Shown: piece by piece, positions 42,117-50,482 of the stretch
Position numbering within the stretch: position 1 is the stretch's first letter
How the letters are laid out: every line of letters begins with the position of its first letter
Assembly: GCF_051846915.1 (NCBI RefSeq)
Contig: NZ_JBPYCR010000001.1
Location: 1-64,000, forward strand
From: JBPYCR01 sp051846915
GTDB lineage: Bacteria > Bacillota > Bacilli > Bacillales > Amphibacillaceae
Direction: 5' to 3'
DNA: 64,000 nucleotides
Position numbers and translations under genes: made by a program
The notes under the pieces: generated by a model
Seen by the model: the letters and a program-made list of their open reading frames with translations, nothing else
Databases searched by the model: none
Told to the model about the DNA's origin: nothing

Positions 42117-42929
42117 TTAATACTCATTGCGTATTATGGCATTTATTATACCACCGGCAATTATAATTAAACCGGATATATAAAACCAGATCATTAAAAT
42201 AATGACCGTTCCTAAACTGCCATAGGTCGCCGAATAATTCCCGAGCGTGTTTACGTAGTAAGAAAAAGCCAACGAAACCAATTGCCAGCTGATTGTTGCA
42301 AAAAGAGCTCCCCAAACAACATTTTTAAAGTAGATCTTCTTGTTTGGAGCCAGCTTATATAATGCTAATAATACGATAAAAAACACTATCGAGGATACAA
42401 CCCATCGCAATGTATTCCAGATTTGTAAAAAACTATCTGACAAATGAATAAATGAAAAAAGATATACACCAATCGTTTTCCCAAAAACTGGTAATAATAA
42501 CGCCATTCCAATGATAGCGATCATGGCAATAGTCAAAGCGATGGCGATTAAGCGGGCAACAAGAAAGGAACGATCTTCTTCTACTTGATATGCTTGGTTA
42601 AACGCTTTCGTAATGGCATTAACGCCATTGGAAGCAGACCATAATGTTCCTATAATACTAACTGAAAGCAAACTGCCATTTTGTGTGTAAACAAGCTGAG
42701 TTATATTTGCTTCAATTAATGTCATCGCTTCAGCGGGAGCATACGTCTCCAAAAAATCAATGACCGCATGTTCATCGATTGGTAAATACCCGAGCAACGT
42801 AATTAAAAATAACAAAAAAGGGAACAGGGAGAGCAGAAAAAAATAAGCAAGCTGTGCAGACAATCCAAAAACGTCCACTCTGACTATTTGCTCGTACAAT
42901 TGTTTAACAAATTCATATATTCTGCTCAT
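42117..42929 (-). CDS. yfkH: YihY/BrkB family membrane protein (YfkH-like)
   Basis: A 270-residue protein with six helices. Family hallmarks are LSAQLAYFFLLSLFPFLLFL, LGYLPIDEH and the C-terminal YGSLGTVIILMIWFYISGLI. Function unknown; it is not ribonuclease BN despite old labels. It is the third gene of a unit yfkJ-yfkI-yfkH in B. subtilis order. Confidence 0.9.
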   Translation of the reverse strand: MSRIYEFVKQLYEQIVRVDVFGLSAQLAYFFLLSLFPFLLFLITLLGYLPIDEHAVIDFLETYAPAEAMTLIEANITQLVYTQNGSLLSVSIIGTLWSASNGVNAITKAFNQAYQVEEDRSFLVARLIAIALTIAMIAIIGMALLLPVFGKTIGVYLFSFIHLSDSFLQIWNTLRWVVSSIVFFIVLLALYKLAPNKKIYFKNVVWGALFATISWQLVSLAFSYYVNTLGNYSATYGSLGTVIILMIWFYISGLIIIAGGIINAIIRNEY

Positions 42930-42949
42930 CCATTACCCCTTCCTAACGT

Positions 42950-43225
42950 TTACTTTTTCCATACTTTCGCTAACGTATTTTCAACCTGTTCTAATGCGTT
43001 GATCGCATTTTGTGCTTCCTGTGACACTGCACTATTCAGTTGATCAACACTTTGTTTAACATTGCGGACAGCTTCTGTTGGATTACTAAAATAATAAGAC
43101 GCAGTTGTTTTAGTCGAATCCCATTTATTTTTTGTATAGTTTCTTGTATCTTTGTTCAGTAATGAAACGAGCCCTCCCACTACTGCGCCAATTAATAACC
43201 CGGTACATAAATTGCGTTTTCCCAT
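42950..43225 (-). CDS. yfkI: YtxH-like small membrane protein (YfkI-like)
   Basis: A 91-residue protein with one N-terminal glycine-rich helix (LCTGLLIGAVVGGLVSLL) followed by a helical soluble tail rich in Asn, Gln and Lys, as in the YtxH/gas-vesicle-like family. The ATG at 43225 follows AGGAGA by 8 nt. It lies between yfkJ and yfkH as in B. subtilis. Function unknown. Confidence 0.82.
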   Translation of the reverse strand: MGKRNLCTGLLIGAVVGGLVSLLNKDTRNYTKNKWDSTKTTASYYFSNPTEAVRNVKQSVDQLNSAVSQEAQNAINALEQVENTLAKVWKK

Positions 43226-43243
43226 CAACGATCTCTCCTTTAA

Positions 43244-43714
43244 TTATATGCTGTTGTTCTTTCGAATATAATCCAATAAATTGCTGCAACCTTTTGAAAC
43301 AAGTTTATGTGTATAATCAAAATCACCGGTAAAGTATGGATCAGGCACATTGATTTCTTCCGGATCTTCTACAAATTCCATAAGTTTTTTTACAACAGGG
43401 CCTTCCTTTATATCAAAAAACGTTTTTAAGTTATCGATATTCTGTTCATCCATTGCAATAATATAATCAAAAGCATTCCAATCGTCTTTATGTACTTGCC
43501 TTGCTTTCATCCCATCATAAGAAATGTTTTCTCGTTCCAACACTTCTCTCGTGCCGTGATGCGGAGGATTTCCAGCGTGCCAGTCCCCAGTACCTGCAGA
43601 ATCCACTTTTATTTTATCCTGTAATTGTGCTTCTATTACGTTATGACGAAATATTGCTTCTGCCATTGGCGATCTACAAATATTTCCAAGACAAACGAAT
43701 AATACGCTTATCAT
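43244..43714 (-). CDS. yfkJ: low-molecular-weight protein-tyrosine phosphatase YfkJ
   Basis: A 156-residue enzyme. The P-loop CLGNICRSP holds the nucleophile C8 and R14 (CX5R); the general acid Asp is in VPDPYFTGDFD. B. subtilis YfkJ dephosphorylates protein tyrosine and arginine-type substrates in stress. AAAGGGTGAT precedes the ATG. First gene of the yfkJ-yfkI-yfkH unit. Confidence 0.92.
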   Translation of the reverse strand: MISVLFVCLGNICRSPMAEAIFRHNVIEAQLQDKIKVDSAGTGDWHAGNPPHHGTREVLERENISYDGMKARQVHKDDWNAFDYIIAMDEQNIDNLKTFFDIKEGPVVKKLMEFVEDPEEINVPDPYFTGDFDYTHKLVSKGCSNLLDYIRKNNSI

Positions 43715-43779
43715 TAATTAATCACCCTTTCCTTTCTCAGTATCCGATTGTTTCAAAAAATAGATTTTTTAACGAACCT

Positions 43780-44445
43780 TTACACAATGGATTCAATACA
43801 CTTTTCATCATTGTTTTTTGCAGCATTTACATAATTGCTGACCGAATAGGCAGTTAAAGCTTCCGAATCTACCGATTGTAAAAACTGATAGGCCGCTTCA
43901 GGCTGCCACTTTTCCGGCTTAATCCAATCTTCTTCTTTATCTTCCGGTAAAATAATGGGCATCCGGTGATGGATCGGTTTCATAAAATCATTGGCAGGCA
44001 TTGTTAGCATTGTACACGTAAATAATATGTTATCGTCCTCTACCCACTTATCCCAAAGCCCAGCAAAAGCAAATAACCGACGATCCTCTAGCTGAATGCG
44101 TTTCGGCTGTTTAGCTTGATCAGTTTTCTCCCATTCATAAAAACTGTCTGCAAGAATCAAGCACCTTTTTCGGGACATTAATTGTTTAAAGCTTGGCTTT
44201 TTGTGTGCTGTTTCACTTCTTGCATTAATCATTTTATAACCGATCTTTTTATCTTTTGCCCATGAGGGTACAAGCCCCCACCGTAAATATCCGGCTCGCT
44301 TTTCCTTTCCATTATGGATGACTGCAAGCACGTTTTGTCCGGGAGCTATATTATAACTTGGTTCATATTTTTCCAGTGGATGATTAATATGAAATGCTTC
44401 CCTAATTTCCAGTTCATCAGCTAGCAATGTGTAGCGACCGCACAT
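43780..44445 (-). CDS. SRAP family DNA-protein crosslink protein (YedK/HMCES-like)
   Basis: A 221-residue SOS-response-associated peptidase. After removal of Met, the catalytic C2 (MCGRYTL) can form a thiazolidine crosslink with abasic sites in single-stranded DNA. Other active-site parts seen are YNIAPGQ, LRWGLVPSWAKD, ARSETAHKKPSF, FYEW and IHHRMP. The ATG at 44445 is fixed by the need for C2 and by AAGGAGGG upstream. Repeat copy C lies just upstream. Confidence 0.93.
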   Translation of the reverse strand: MCGRYTLLADELEIREAFHINHPLEKYEPSYNIAPGQNVLAVIHNGKEKRAGYLRWGLVPSWAKDKKIGYKMINARSETAHKKPSFKQLMSRKRCLILADSFYEWEKTDQAKQPKRIQLEDRRLFAFAGLWDKWVEDDNILFTCTMLTMPANDFMKPIHHRMPIILPEDKEEDWIKPEKWQPEAAYQFLQSVDSEALTAYSVSNYVNAAKNNDEKCIESIV

Positions 44446-44463
44446 TAGACTTCCCTCCTTGGT

Positions 44464-44615
44464 AAGAAAAGCGCAAGCGCCCTGGTAAGCCCCGACAAGC
44501 TTAAGCAAGAAATCGTAGTGGCGGTTTTGCCACGAAGAGTTATTGCTTAAGACCTCGAGGGGCTGGGCGCTTAAGCTAGAAAGCTATGCGCAAAATTTTT
44601 ATACTTTCTGACCTT
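44464..44615. repeat. dispersed palindromic element, copy C (type 1)
   Basis: Nearly identical to copy F. Nested stems GCGCCC/GGGCGC, AGCCCC/GGGGCT, CTTAAGCAA/TTGCTTAAG and GTGGC/GCCAC form one long hairpin of about 100 nt, followed by AGCTAGAAAGCTATGCGC. It lies between yteJ and the SRAP gene. Confidence 0.85.
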
Positions 44616-44643
44616 TTAAAAAAGATATACAATAAGAGTCCCT

Positions 44644-45144
44644 TTAATTAATATGGACAACTCTTGTGTTGGCAAACATATCATGGATTCCTTGTTTTTC
44701 AGGTGTAAATGCGACGACAATATATAAAATAAAGGTAATGGCTATTACCCGATGTATAAAACGCCCAATAATTTCCCTAAAGAACAAATCCGTCCATGTT
44801 AACGGCCCAGCATTCCCATTAATAACACGCAAACCAAAAATCATTTTCCCAAGTGTTTGCCCCAAGAACTTTGTCATTAACAAGAAGTAAGCATAAAAAA
44901 CAATGCCGGCCAAGATACCATTTAATGTCCAAAATCCAATGCCTACACTTATTCCTTCATTAATAAATTTAAGTGGACTGAGCAGGATACCATTTACGCT
45001 GAACAAAATAATTAGATCCGTTATATAAGCCCAGAACCTCATCCAAAAACCGGCATAACGATAATCGTCATCTTGAAGGGAATGTGCTTCTTTAATGGAT
45101 GAATCTGTTATTTCATTTTCATGATTGTTGTTCATTTGATCCAT
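44644..45144 (-). CDS. yteJ: RDD family membrane protein (YteJ-like)
   Basis: A 166-residue protein. The RDD motif region is YAGFWMRFWAYITDLIILF (about 32-50, Arg then Asp). Three to four helices follow and the family segment FLGQTLGKMIFGLRVIN is clear. The ATG at 45144 follows AGGGGGTG. It is 12 bp from the sppA stop; in B. subtilis yteJ and sppA form an operon. Suggested roles include ion or small-molecule transport, unproven. Confidence 0.9.
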   Translation of the reverse strand: MDQMNNNHENEITDSSIKEAHSLQDDDYRYAGFWMRFWAYITDLIILFSVNGILLSPLKFINEGISVGIGFWTLNGILAGIVFYAYFLLMTKFLGQTLGKMIFGLRVINGNAGPLTWTDLFFREIIGRFIHRVIAITFILYIVVAFTPEKQGIHDMFANTRVVHIN

Positions 45145-45156
45145 AGCAAACACCCC

Positions 45157-46149
45157 CTACCTTGAATATAAATACATTGCACGTGGACTTTCTGATTCCC
45201 TTAACAATGTTATAATCCCTGATAATTCTGCATCCGATTTTAAAATATTTTTCATGGAAACGCCTAGCATGTTTAAAAAAGCAGGTTCTGCATCATATTC
45301 GATGACTTTAGTATTTTTAAAGTCATTATCCGCAACCATCATATCAATCGTATCATCGAGTGTACCAAGTTCATCGACAAGACCATTTTCAACTGCCTGT
45401 TTCCCTGTATAGACCCGACCATCTCCAAGCTTTCTAACTTTTTCTTCCGACATGTCTCTCCCATCAACGATTACGTCGACAAAATCAGCATAAATATCAT
45501 CAACCATCGTCTGCAGTATTTTTCTTTCTTCTTTTGTCATTTCCCGGGAAGAAGACATGATATCCTTAAATTCTCCACTTTTAATTGTATTAAAATTTAC
45601 ACCGTATTTATCTGCTAGCTCCGCAAAGTTAATACTTTCCATAATCACACCGATTGAACCGGTCAATGTTGCAGGATGGGCGACAATTTTATCTGCGGGA
45701 GCAGCAATGTAATAGCCACCAGAAGCCGCCGTGTTACCCATGGAAACGTAAATAGGTTTTTCATATTCTTCTTGAATTTCAGCGATTTTCTCATGGACTT
45801 CGTCGCTTTCAACAACGCCGCCACCGGGAGAGTTTATTTGTAAAATAATACCGTCTACTGAAGGATCTGTTCCGGCTTCTTCAACCATTTGCAAAAATTG
45901 TTGATGATTATATGTAAGTGTACTCATAAATGGGTTTTGTCCAAGATCCTGGATGACTCCATTCACATTCAATACAACAATTTTATCACCTATGCCTTCC
46001 TCAAGAACATTTTCCTTAAAGAGACTTTCTTGAGTAGCAAACAAATTCTCAAATTTATCCGAAGCTACACTTGTCGCAAATCGAAAGCCGATCGAAATAA
46101 ATAACAATGCAGCGGCTAGCAACAGTGCTAACCATCTTTTCCCATTCAT
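45157..46149 (-). CDS. sppA: signal peptide peptidase SppA
   Basis: A 330-residue membrane-anchored serine protease that digests cleaved signal peptides. An N-terminal helix (about 6-24) is followed by the S49 domain. The catalytic serine lies in NTAASGGYYIAAPADKI and the catalytic lysine in FNTIKSGEFKDIMS. AAAGGAGG precedes the ATG. In B. subtilis it also gives resistance to some lantibiotics. Confidence 0.93.
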   Translation of the reverse strand: MNGKRWLALLLAAALLFISIGFRFATSVASDKFENLFATQESLFKENVLEEGIGDKIVVLNVNGVIQDLGQNPFMSTLTYNHQQFLQMVEEAGTDPSVDGIILQINSPGGGVVESDEVHEKIAEIQEEYEKPIYVSMGNTAASGGYYIAAPADKIVAHPATLTGSIGVIMESINFAELADKYGVNFNTIKSGEFKDIMSSSREMTKEERKILQTMVDDIYADFVDVIVDGRDMSEEKVRKLGDGRVYTGKQAVENGLVDELGTLDDTIDMMVADNDFKNTKVIEYDAEPAFLNMLGVSMKNILKSDAELSGIITLLRESESPRAMYLYSR

Positions 46150-46323
46150 ATGATGTTTCCTCCTTTATTCTTGCTGTTCTCCAATTACATACTACAAAAG
46201 CGTACACGAAAACGTACTCAAGTACTAATTATACCAATTCTTTTCCGAATTTAAAATGAAGAATGGTTTAAGATAGTATGTATAAAAAATTCAACTGTCA
46301 ATTATCTCTCGACTTATCTTAAG

Positions 46324-46450
46324 TAGAGCGCAAGCGCCCTCGCAGGCTAAAAGCGCAACATCCTGGCACTGCGCTTAAATGCTTGCCCCACCGAAAAAAT
46401 TTGTACGTCGAAGCTAGACAGCTATGCGCAAAAATTTATTCTTTCTTACC
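46324..46450. repeat. dispersed palindromic element, copy D (type 2, short)
   Basis: Starts GCGCAAGCGCCCTCGCAGGC as in copy A and ends AGCTAGACAGCTATGCGC as in the whole family. The middle is shortened. It lies between sppA and the CAP gene. No gene is seen in the rest of 46150-46575. Confidence 0.75.
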
Positions 46451-46501
46451 TCTCGATTAAAAACAAGTCCTGTGGAGTAGCTGATTGTAACGTTTTATCT
46501 A

Positions 46502-46549
46502 AATAAAGGGTGCACTAATCCAATTACGAATTAGTGCACCCTTTATTTT
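46502..46549 (-). terminator. terminator of the CAP-domain gene
   Basis: AAATAAAGGGTGCACTAAT pairs with ATTAGTGCACCCTTTATTT: a 19-bp perfect stem. Confidence 0.85.
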
Positions 46550-46575
46550 ATATTTTTAGTTAATGCTCATGAATG

Positions 46576-47352
46576 TTATTTCCCAATAAATTGTTGTGTC
46601 CAATGATTACCTTGCTTCACATAACCAACACCAATGTGTGTGAAGTCTCCATTTAGGATGTTTGCACGGTGTCCGGAGCTGTTCATCCATCCATTGACAA
46701 CTTCTTGTGGAGTACGCTGCCCTTTAGCGATGTTTTCACCAGCTGTCCGATAGCTGATACCGTAGCTCTTCATCATATCAAAAGGTGAACCATATGTCGG
46801 GCTATTATGAGCAAAGTAGCCATTTACTGACATATCGCGAGATTTCTCACGTGCCACTCTGCTTAATTCCGCGTCAATTTTTAATGGAGCCAATCCTTGT
46901 TGTGTTCTTTCATTATTTGTAAGTTCAACTACTTCACGTTCAAATTGACTTAACTGACCTTGCTCGTGATTATTCGTTTGCTCTTGTTGAGGCTGCTCTG
47001 GCTTTTGTTGAGGTGCAGGTGCCTCAGGTTTCGTCTGTTCTGGTTTCGGTTGAGGTGCCGGTTTCTCTTGCTTCGGTTGTTCCGGTTTTGGCTGTTGTGG
47101 TTCTTGCTGCTTCTCTGTTGAATCAGCATTCCCCTGATTCCATTTCCAATTACTAAAGTACTTATTAAATAATTTATCCCAAGAACCTTCTTGCCAATTT
47201 CCATTAATAGAATAATAGACTTTTTTGCTGTATATAGGATTCTGTGACTGATCTGCATTTGAATTTGCAGAAGCATCTACAGATTGTTGAAAAGCTCCAC
47301 CGAACAATAAAGCTGTTGATAATGCTGTTACAATACCAATTTTCTTAAACAT
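46576..47352 (-). CDS. CAP/SCP domain exported protein (YkwD-like)
   Basis: A 258-residue secreted protein. Signal peptide about residues 1-27, a WNQ-type region near 55-75, a long Pro/Gln/Lys/Glu linker (about 82-132) that may cross the cell wall, and a C-terminal CAP domain (about 137-258) with LTNNERTQQGLAPLKID, FAHNSPTYGSPFDMMKSYG and GWMNSSGHRANIL. Function in walls or spores is not established. AAGGAG is 13-14 nt before the ATG, rather far. Divergent from mreBH. Confidence 0.85.
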   Translation of the reverse strand: MFKKIGIVTALSTALLFGGAFQQSVDASANSNADQSQNPIYSKKVYYSINGNWQEGSWDKLFNKYFSNWKWNQGNADSTEKQQEPQQPKPEQPKQEKPAPQPKPEQTKPEAPAPQQKPEQPQQEQTNNHEQGQLSQFEREVVELTNNERTQQGLAPLKIDAELSRVAREKSRDMSVNGYFAHNSPTYGSPFDMMKSYGISYRTAGENIAKGQRTPQEVVNGWMNSSGHRANILNGDFTHIGVGYVKQGNHWTQQFIGK

Positions 47353-47567
47353 GTTTGAAACACGCTCCTTTGTTTTTGTTTTGCAAAGTAATCATAGCAT
47401 ACGTTTTTTGTAATATTTAAGGAGATATCTTCCATATTGACTAAATAGACTTTATAAATAGTAGCACCATTAAAAAACCGTTATATATTAATAGTTTTCC
47501 GCTACCCTGATAATGGACACGGTGGATAAATATTAACTTAATGTATAAAACTACCAGAATAATACGG

Positions 47568-47631
47568 TTGACAATTGTTTGAAAGCGTGGATATGTTACA
47601 AACTCGCCTTTATTTGTAACGAATTTGTTAC
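47568..47631 (+). promoter_or_regulatory. candidate promoter and WalR box between the CAP gene and mreBH
   Basis: TTGACA (47568-47573) has an ATATGT 17 bp on. TGTAAC-GAATT-TGTTAC (47615-47631) matches the WalR (YycF) consensus, a direct repeat TGTWAH-N5-TGTWAH, exactly. WalR controls cell-wall genes, and both divergent neighbours are envelope genes. Which one it serves is unclear. Confidence 0.55.
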
Positions 47632-47711
47632 TTGATTTCTGAATACTACCTAAACTAACTTGTTAATAGATAGTAGTTTCAAACAACCGAAATAAGTGAT
47701 AAGTTCTTCGT

Positions 47712-47737
47712 TTACCCCCAAAAAGAAAAGGGTAAAT
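47712..47737 (+). promoter_or_regulatory. small inverted repeat / sigma-I-like motif upstream of mreBH
   Basis: TTTACCC/GGGTAAA with a 12-nt A-rich middle; the left part reads ACCCCCAAAA, which resembles the -35 element of sigma-I promoters as I remember it. B. subtilis mreBH is sigma-I controlled. No convincing -10 (CGAA) was found at the right distance. Confidence 0.35.
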
Positions 47738-47843
47738 AAGAAATACTGTTATTGTACGGACTTGGACTTGCTATTTTTCCATATTCGGTATACCTGTAAA
47801 ACAGATAAATACTATCGGCTTATACATAACTGGAGGGAATCAC

Positions 47844-48851
47844 ATGTTATCTCATGCGGAAATAGGCATTGATCTCGGAACGGCAAACGTTCTCGTTTAT
47901 ACAAAACAAAAAGGCATAGTCTACAATGAACCATCTGTAGTAGCAATGAATATGAACACAAAAGAAGTAATCGCAGTCGGATTAGAGGCAAAGGAAATGG
48001 TTGGAAAAACACCAAAAGACATTATTCCGATACGCCCTCTAAAAGATGGTGTAATCGCAGACTACGATATTACTGCACAAATGTTAAAAGTAGTCTTAAA
48101 GAAAGTAAGTAAAATAGTTGGCTTATCGATGAGAAAACCTACCGTCGTTGTATGTACACCATCCGGAAGTACAACTGTAGAACGACGCGCAATCCATGAT
48201 GCTATTTCAAGCTATGGTGCTAAAGTAGTGCATCTTATCGAAGAACCAGTCGCAGCAGCAATCGGTTCCGACTTGCCTGTTGATGAACCGATGGCGAATG
48301 TTATCGTCGATATTGGAGGTGGCACATCAGAAATAGGAATCATTTCCTTTGGCGGTGTAGTTTCTTGTCGCTCTGTCCGAAACGGCGGCGATAAGATGAA
48401 TAATGAAATTATCCAATATATACGAAAAAAACATAACGTGTTCATTGGTGAACGAACAGCAGAAAATGTGTTAATGGAAATTGGATACGCTCATCCGAAT
48501 CATACGGAACAAACGATGGAAGTACGTGGACGTGACTTAGTTACCGGCCTACCTAAAACAGTAGTAATTACTTCTTTAGAGGTGTATGGCGCATTAAAGG
48601 AATCGTTAGAACAAATTTTAGAGGCCATTCGGGCGACATTGGAGGACTGCCCACCGGAACTTAGCGGAGATATTGTCGATCATGGTATTGTTCTTACCGG
48701 GGGCGGAGCTTTGTTAAATGGAATGCAAGAATGGCTTTCGGATGAAATATTCGTACCAGTTCATATCGCCTCAAATCCACTAGAATCCGTCGCAATTGGA
48801 ACAGGAAAAGCACTAAAAATGATTTCCAAATTGCAAAAAGCCGCAAAATAA
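47844..48851 (+). CDS. mreBH: MreB-like cell-shape actin MreBH
   Basis: A 335-residue actin-fold ATPase that forms membrane-bound filaments guiding wall synthesis. Phosphate loops IGIDLGTANVLVYTK and VDIGGGTSEIGII and the adenosine motif VLTGGGALLNG are present. The ending IASNPLESVAIGTGKALK and length equal to B. subtilis MreBH support MreBH over Mbl or MreB, which sit in other operons. TGGAGGG precedes the ATG. It is monocistronic with its own terminator. Confidence 0.87.
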   Translation: MLSHAEIGIDLGTANVLVYTKQKGIVYNEPSVVAMNMNTKEVIAVGLEAKEMVGKTPKDIIPIRPLKDGVIADYDITAQMLKVVLKKVSKIVGLSMRKPTVVVCTPSGSTTVERRAIHDAISSYGAKVVHLIEEPVAAAIGSDLPVDEPMANVIVDIGGGTSEIGIISFGGVVSCRSVRNGGDKMNNEIIQYIRKKHNVFIGERTAENVLMEIGYAHPNHTEQTMEVRGRDLVTGLPKTVVITSLEVYGALKESLEQILEAIRATLEDCPPELSGDIVDHGIVLTGGGALLNGMQEWLSDEIFVPVHIASNPLESVAIGTGKALKMISKLQKAAK

Positions 48852-48999
48852 ATAACAATATTTTAGAAATGATGATTTACAATATTTTCTGAATACGCTA
48901 TACTAAGTATAGAATCTATTTTCTGCAGAAATTAAATAAAAAAATATATTAACTGCCTAGCTTGTTTACAGTTCTATGCCAGTACTGTCCCAGCAAGTA

Positions 49000-49057
49000 A
49001 AAGCCAGTTCTGATTAATTACAGAAATATCTGTAGTTAGTTTGAATTGGCTTTTTTA
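49000..49057 (+). terminator. terminator after mreBH
   Basis: AAAGCCAgTTC pairs with GAAtTGGCTTT, with an inner TACAGA-aata-TCTGTA, and is followed by a T run. Upstream, CTATACT-a-AGTATAG (48898-48912) is a 15-bp palindrome of unknown role. Confidence 0.8.
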
Positions 49058-49064
49058 TATTTTT

Positions 49065-49210
49065 AAGAAAAGCGCCCTAGTAAGCCTTAGGCATAGCTTA
49101 AGCAAGAAATCGTAGTGGCGGACTATACCACGAAGAGTTATTGCTTAAGACCTCGAGGGGCTGGGCGTTTAAGCTAGACAGTTATGAGCAAAATTTTATA
49201 CTTTCTGACC
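49065..49210. repeat. dispersed palindromic element, copy E (type 1)
   Basis: Shares with copies C and F the CTTAAGCAA/TTGCTTAAG stem, GTGGC region, CCTCGAGGGGCTGGGCG and the AGCTAGACAGTTATGAGC tail, but has diverged on the left arm (AGCCTTAGGC), weakening the outer stems. It lies before the CoA-transferase gene. Confidence 0.8.
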
Positions 49211-49345
49211 TTGTTAGAAAACTAGGCTTATCGTCAAGCATTTATGGCACAAGTCTCAGTTTCATTTATACATTGAGAGAGTTTTGTATTATCTGCCAAC
49301 GAAAGGGGTGATCTTATCACAGGAGCGTTAAGCAATATTAAAATA

Positions 49346-50482
49346 TTGGATCTATCACGTGTATTGGCAGGACCTTATTGTACGATGATTTTAGGTGACC
49401 TAGGTGCGGAAGTAATAAAAGTTGAATCTCCAGGTGGAAGTGATGACACACGCAAATGGGGACCACCTTTTAAAAATGGAGTAAGTGCCTACTACTTATG
49501 TGCCAACCGTAACAAGAAAAGTATTACAATTGACTTGAAGTCACCTGAAGGTATTCAAATGATTAAAGAACTCGTCAAGGAAAGTGATGTGGTTGTTAAT
49601 AATTTCAAAGTCGGAAAAATGAAGGAATTCGGTATTGATTACGATACCTTGGCCGAAATAAATCCGCAAATTGTTTATTGTTCGATTACCGGGTTTGGCG
49701 AAACTGGTCTTTATCAAGATTTACCAGGGTACGATTTTATTATCCAGGCAATGAGTGGACTTATGAGTATTACAGGCAATGAACAGTCCGGACCACAAAA
49801 AGTCGGTGTAGCGATTACGGATGTACTTACCGGTATGTATGCATGTATCGGAATTCAAGGCGCATTACTGGAAAGAACAAAATCAGGAAAAGGGCAAAAA
49901 CTCGATATTTCCCTTTATGATTCCGCAGTCAGTGCTTTAATTAACGTAGGCAGCAATTATTTAATGTCTGAGAACATACCAACGCCACTCGGCAATGAGC
50001 ATGCCAATATCGTTCCGTACCAAACGTTTGACACTGAAGACGGTCAACTTGTTATTGCAATCGGAAATGACAAGCAGTTTCGTTTATTCTGCCATTTAAT
50101 TCAGCAACCGGAACTTGCTGATGATAGTCGATTTCGGACAAATCCGGACCGGGTTAAATATCGAGATGAATTGATACCTCTCATACAGTCAGCTCTTTTA
50201 CAACGGCCAATAGCCTACTGGCAAGAAGAATGCAATTCGTTAAATATTCCTTGTGGACCAATTCAAAATATCGAAGAAGTTGTTCATGATCCACACTTAA
50301 AAGAAAGAGACATGTTAATTGACTATGAACATCCTGATGCTGGGCCAATTAAAATGATCGGCAGTCCACTGAAACTGTCCCGCACACCAACAACTGTTAG
50401 ACATCATCCGCCGAATCCGGGCGAACACAATAAAGAAATATTGTCCAATTTTAAAAAACAAAAATACGAGGAGATGAACTGA
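49346..50482 (+). CDS. class III CoA-transferase (CaiB family), probable glutarate CoA-transferase
   Basis: At least 378 residues. LSRVLAGPYCTMILGDLGAE and WGPPF are family motifs; the catalytic Asp is D159 in AITDVLTG. It would pass CoA from a donor such as succinyl-CoA to glutarate, because the next gene (1-bp overlap) is a glutaryl-CoA dehydrogenase. The first standard start is TTG at 49346, used here, but the frame continues upstream with family-like codons (TGALSNIKIL) back to an AUC at 49316, 5-6 nt after AAGGGGTG, where an ATG would be expected. The true N-terminus probably lies there. Confidence 0.85.
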   Translation: MDLSRVLAGPYCTMILGDLGAEVIKVESPGGSDDTRKWGPPFKNGVSAYYLCANRNKKSITIDLKSPEGIQMIKELVKESDVVVNNFKVGKMKEFGIDYDTLAEINPQIVYCSITGFGETGLYQDLPGYDFIIQAMSGLMSITGNEQSGPQKVGVAITDVLTGMYACIGIQGALLERTKSGKGQKLDISLYDSAVSALINVGSNYLMSENIPTPLGNEHANIVPYQTFDTEDGQLVIAIGNDKQFRLFCHLIQQPELADDSRFRTNPDRVKYRDELIPLIQSALLQRPIAYWQEECNSLNIPCGPIQNIEEVVHDPHLKERDMLIDYEHPDAGPIKMIGSPLKLSRTPTTVRHHPPNPGEHNKEILSNFKKQKYEEMN

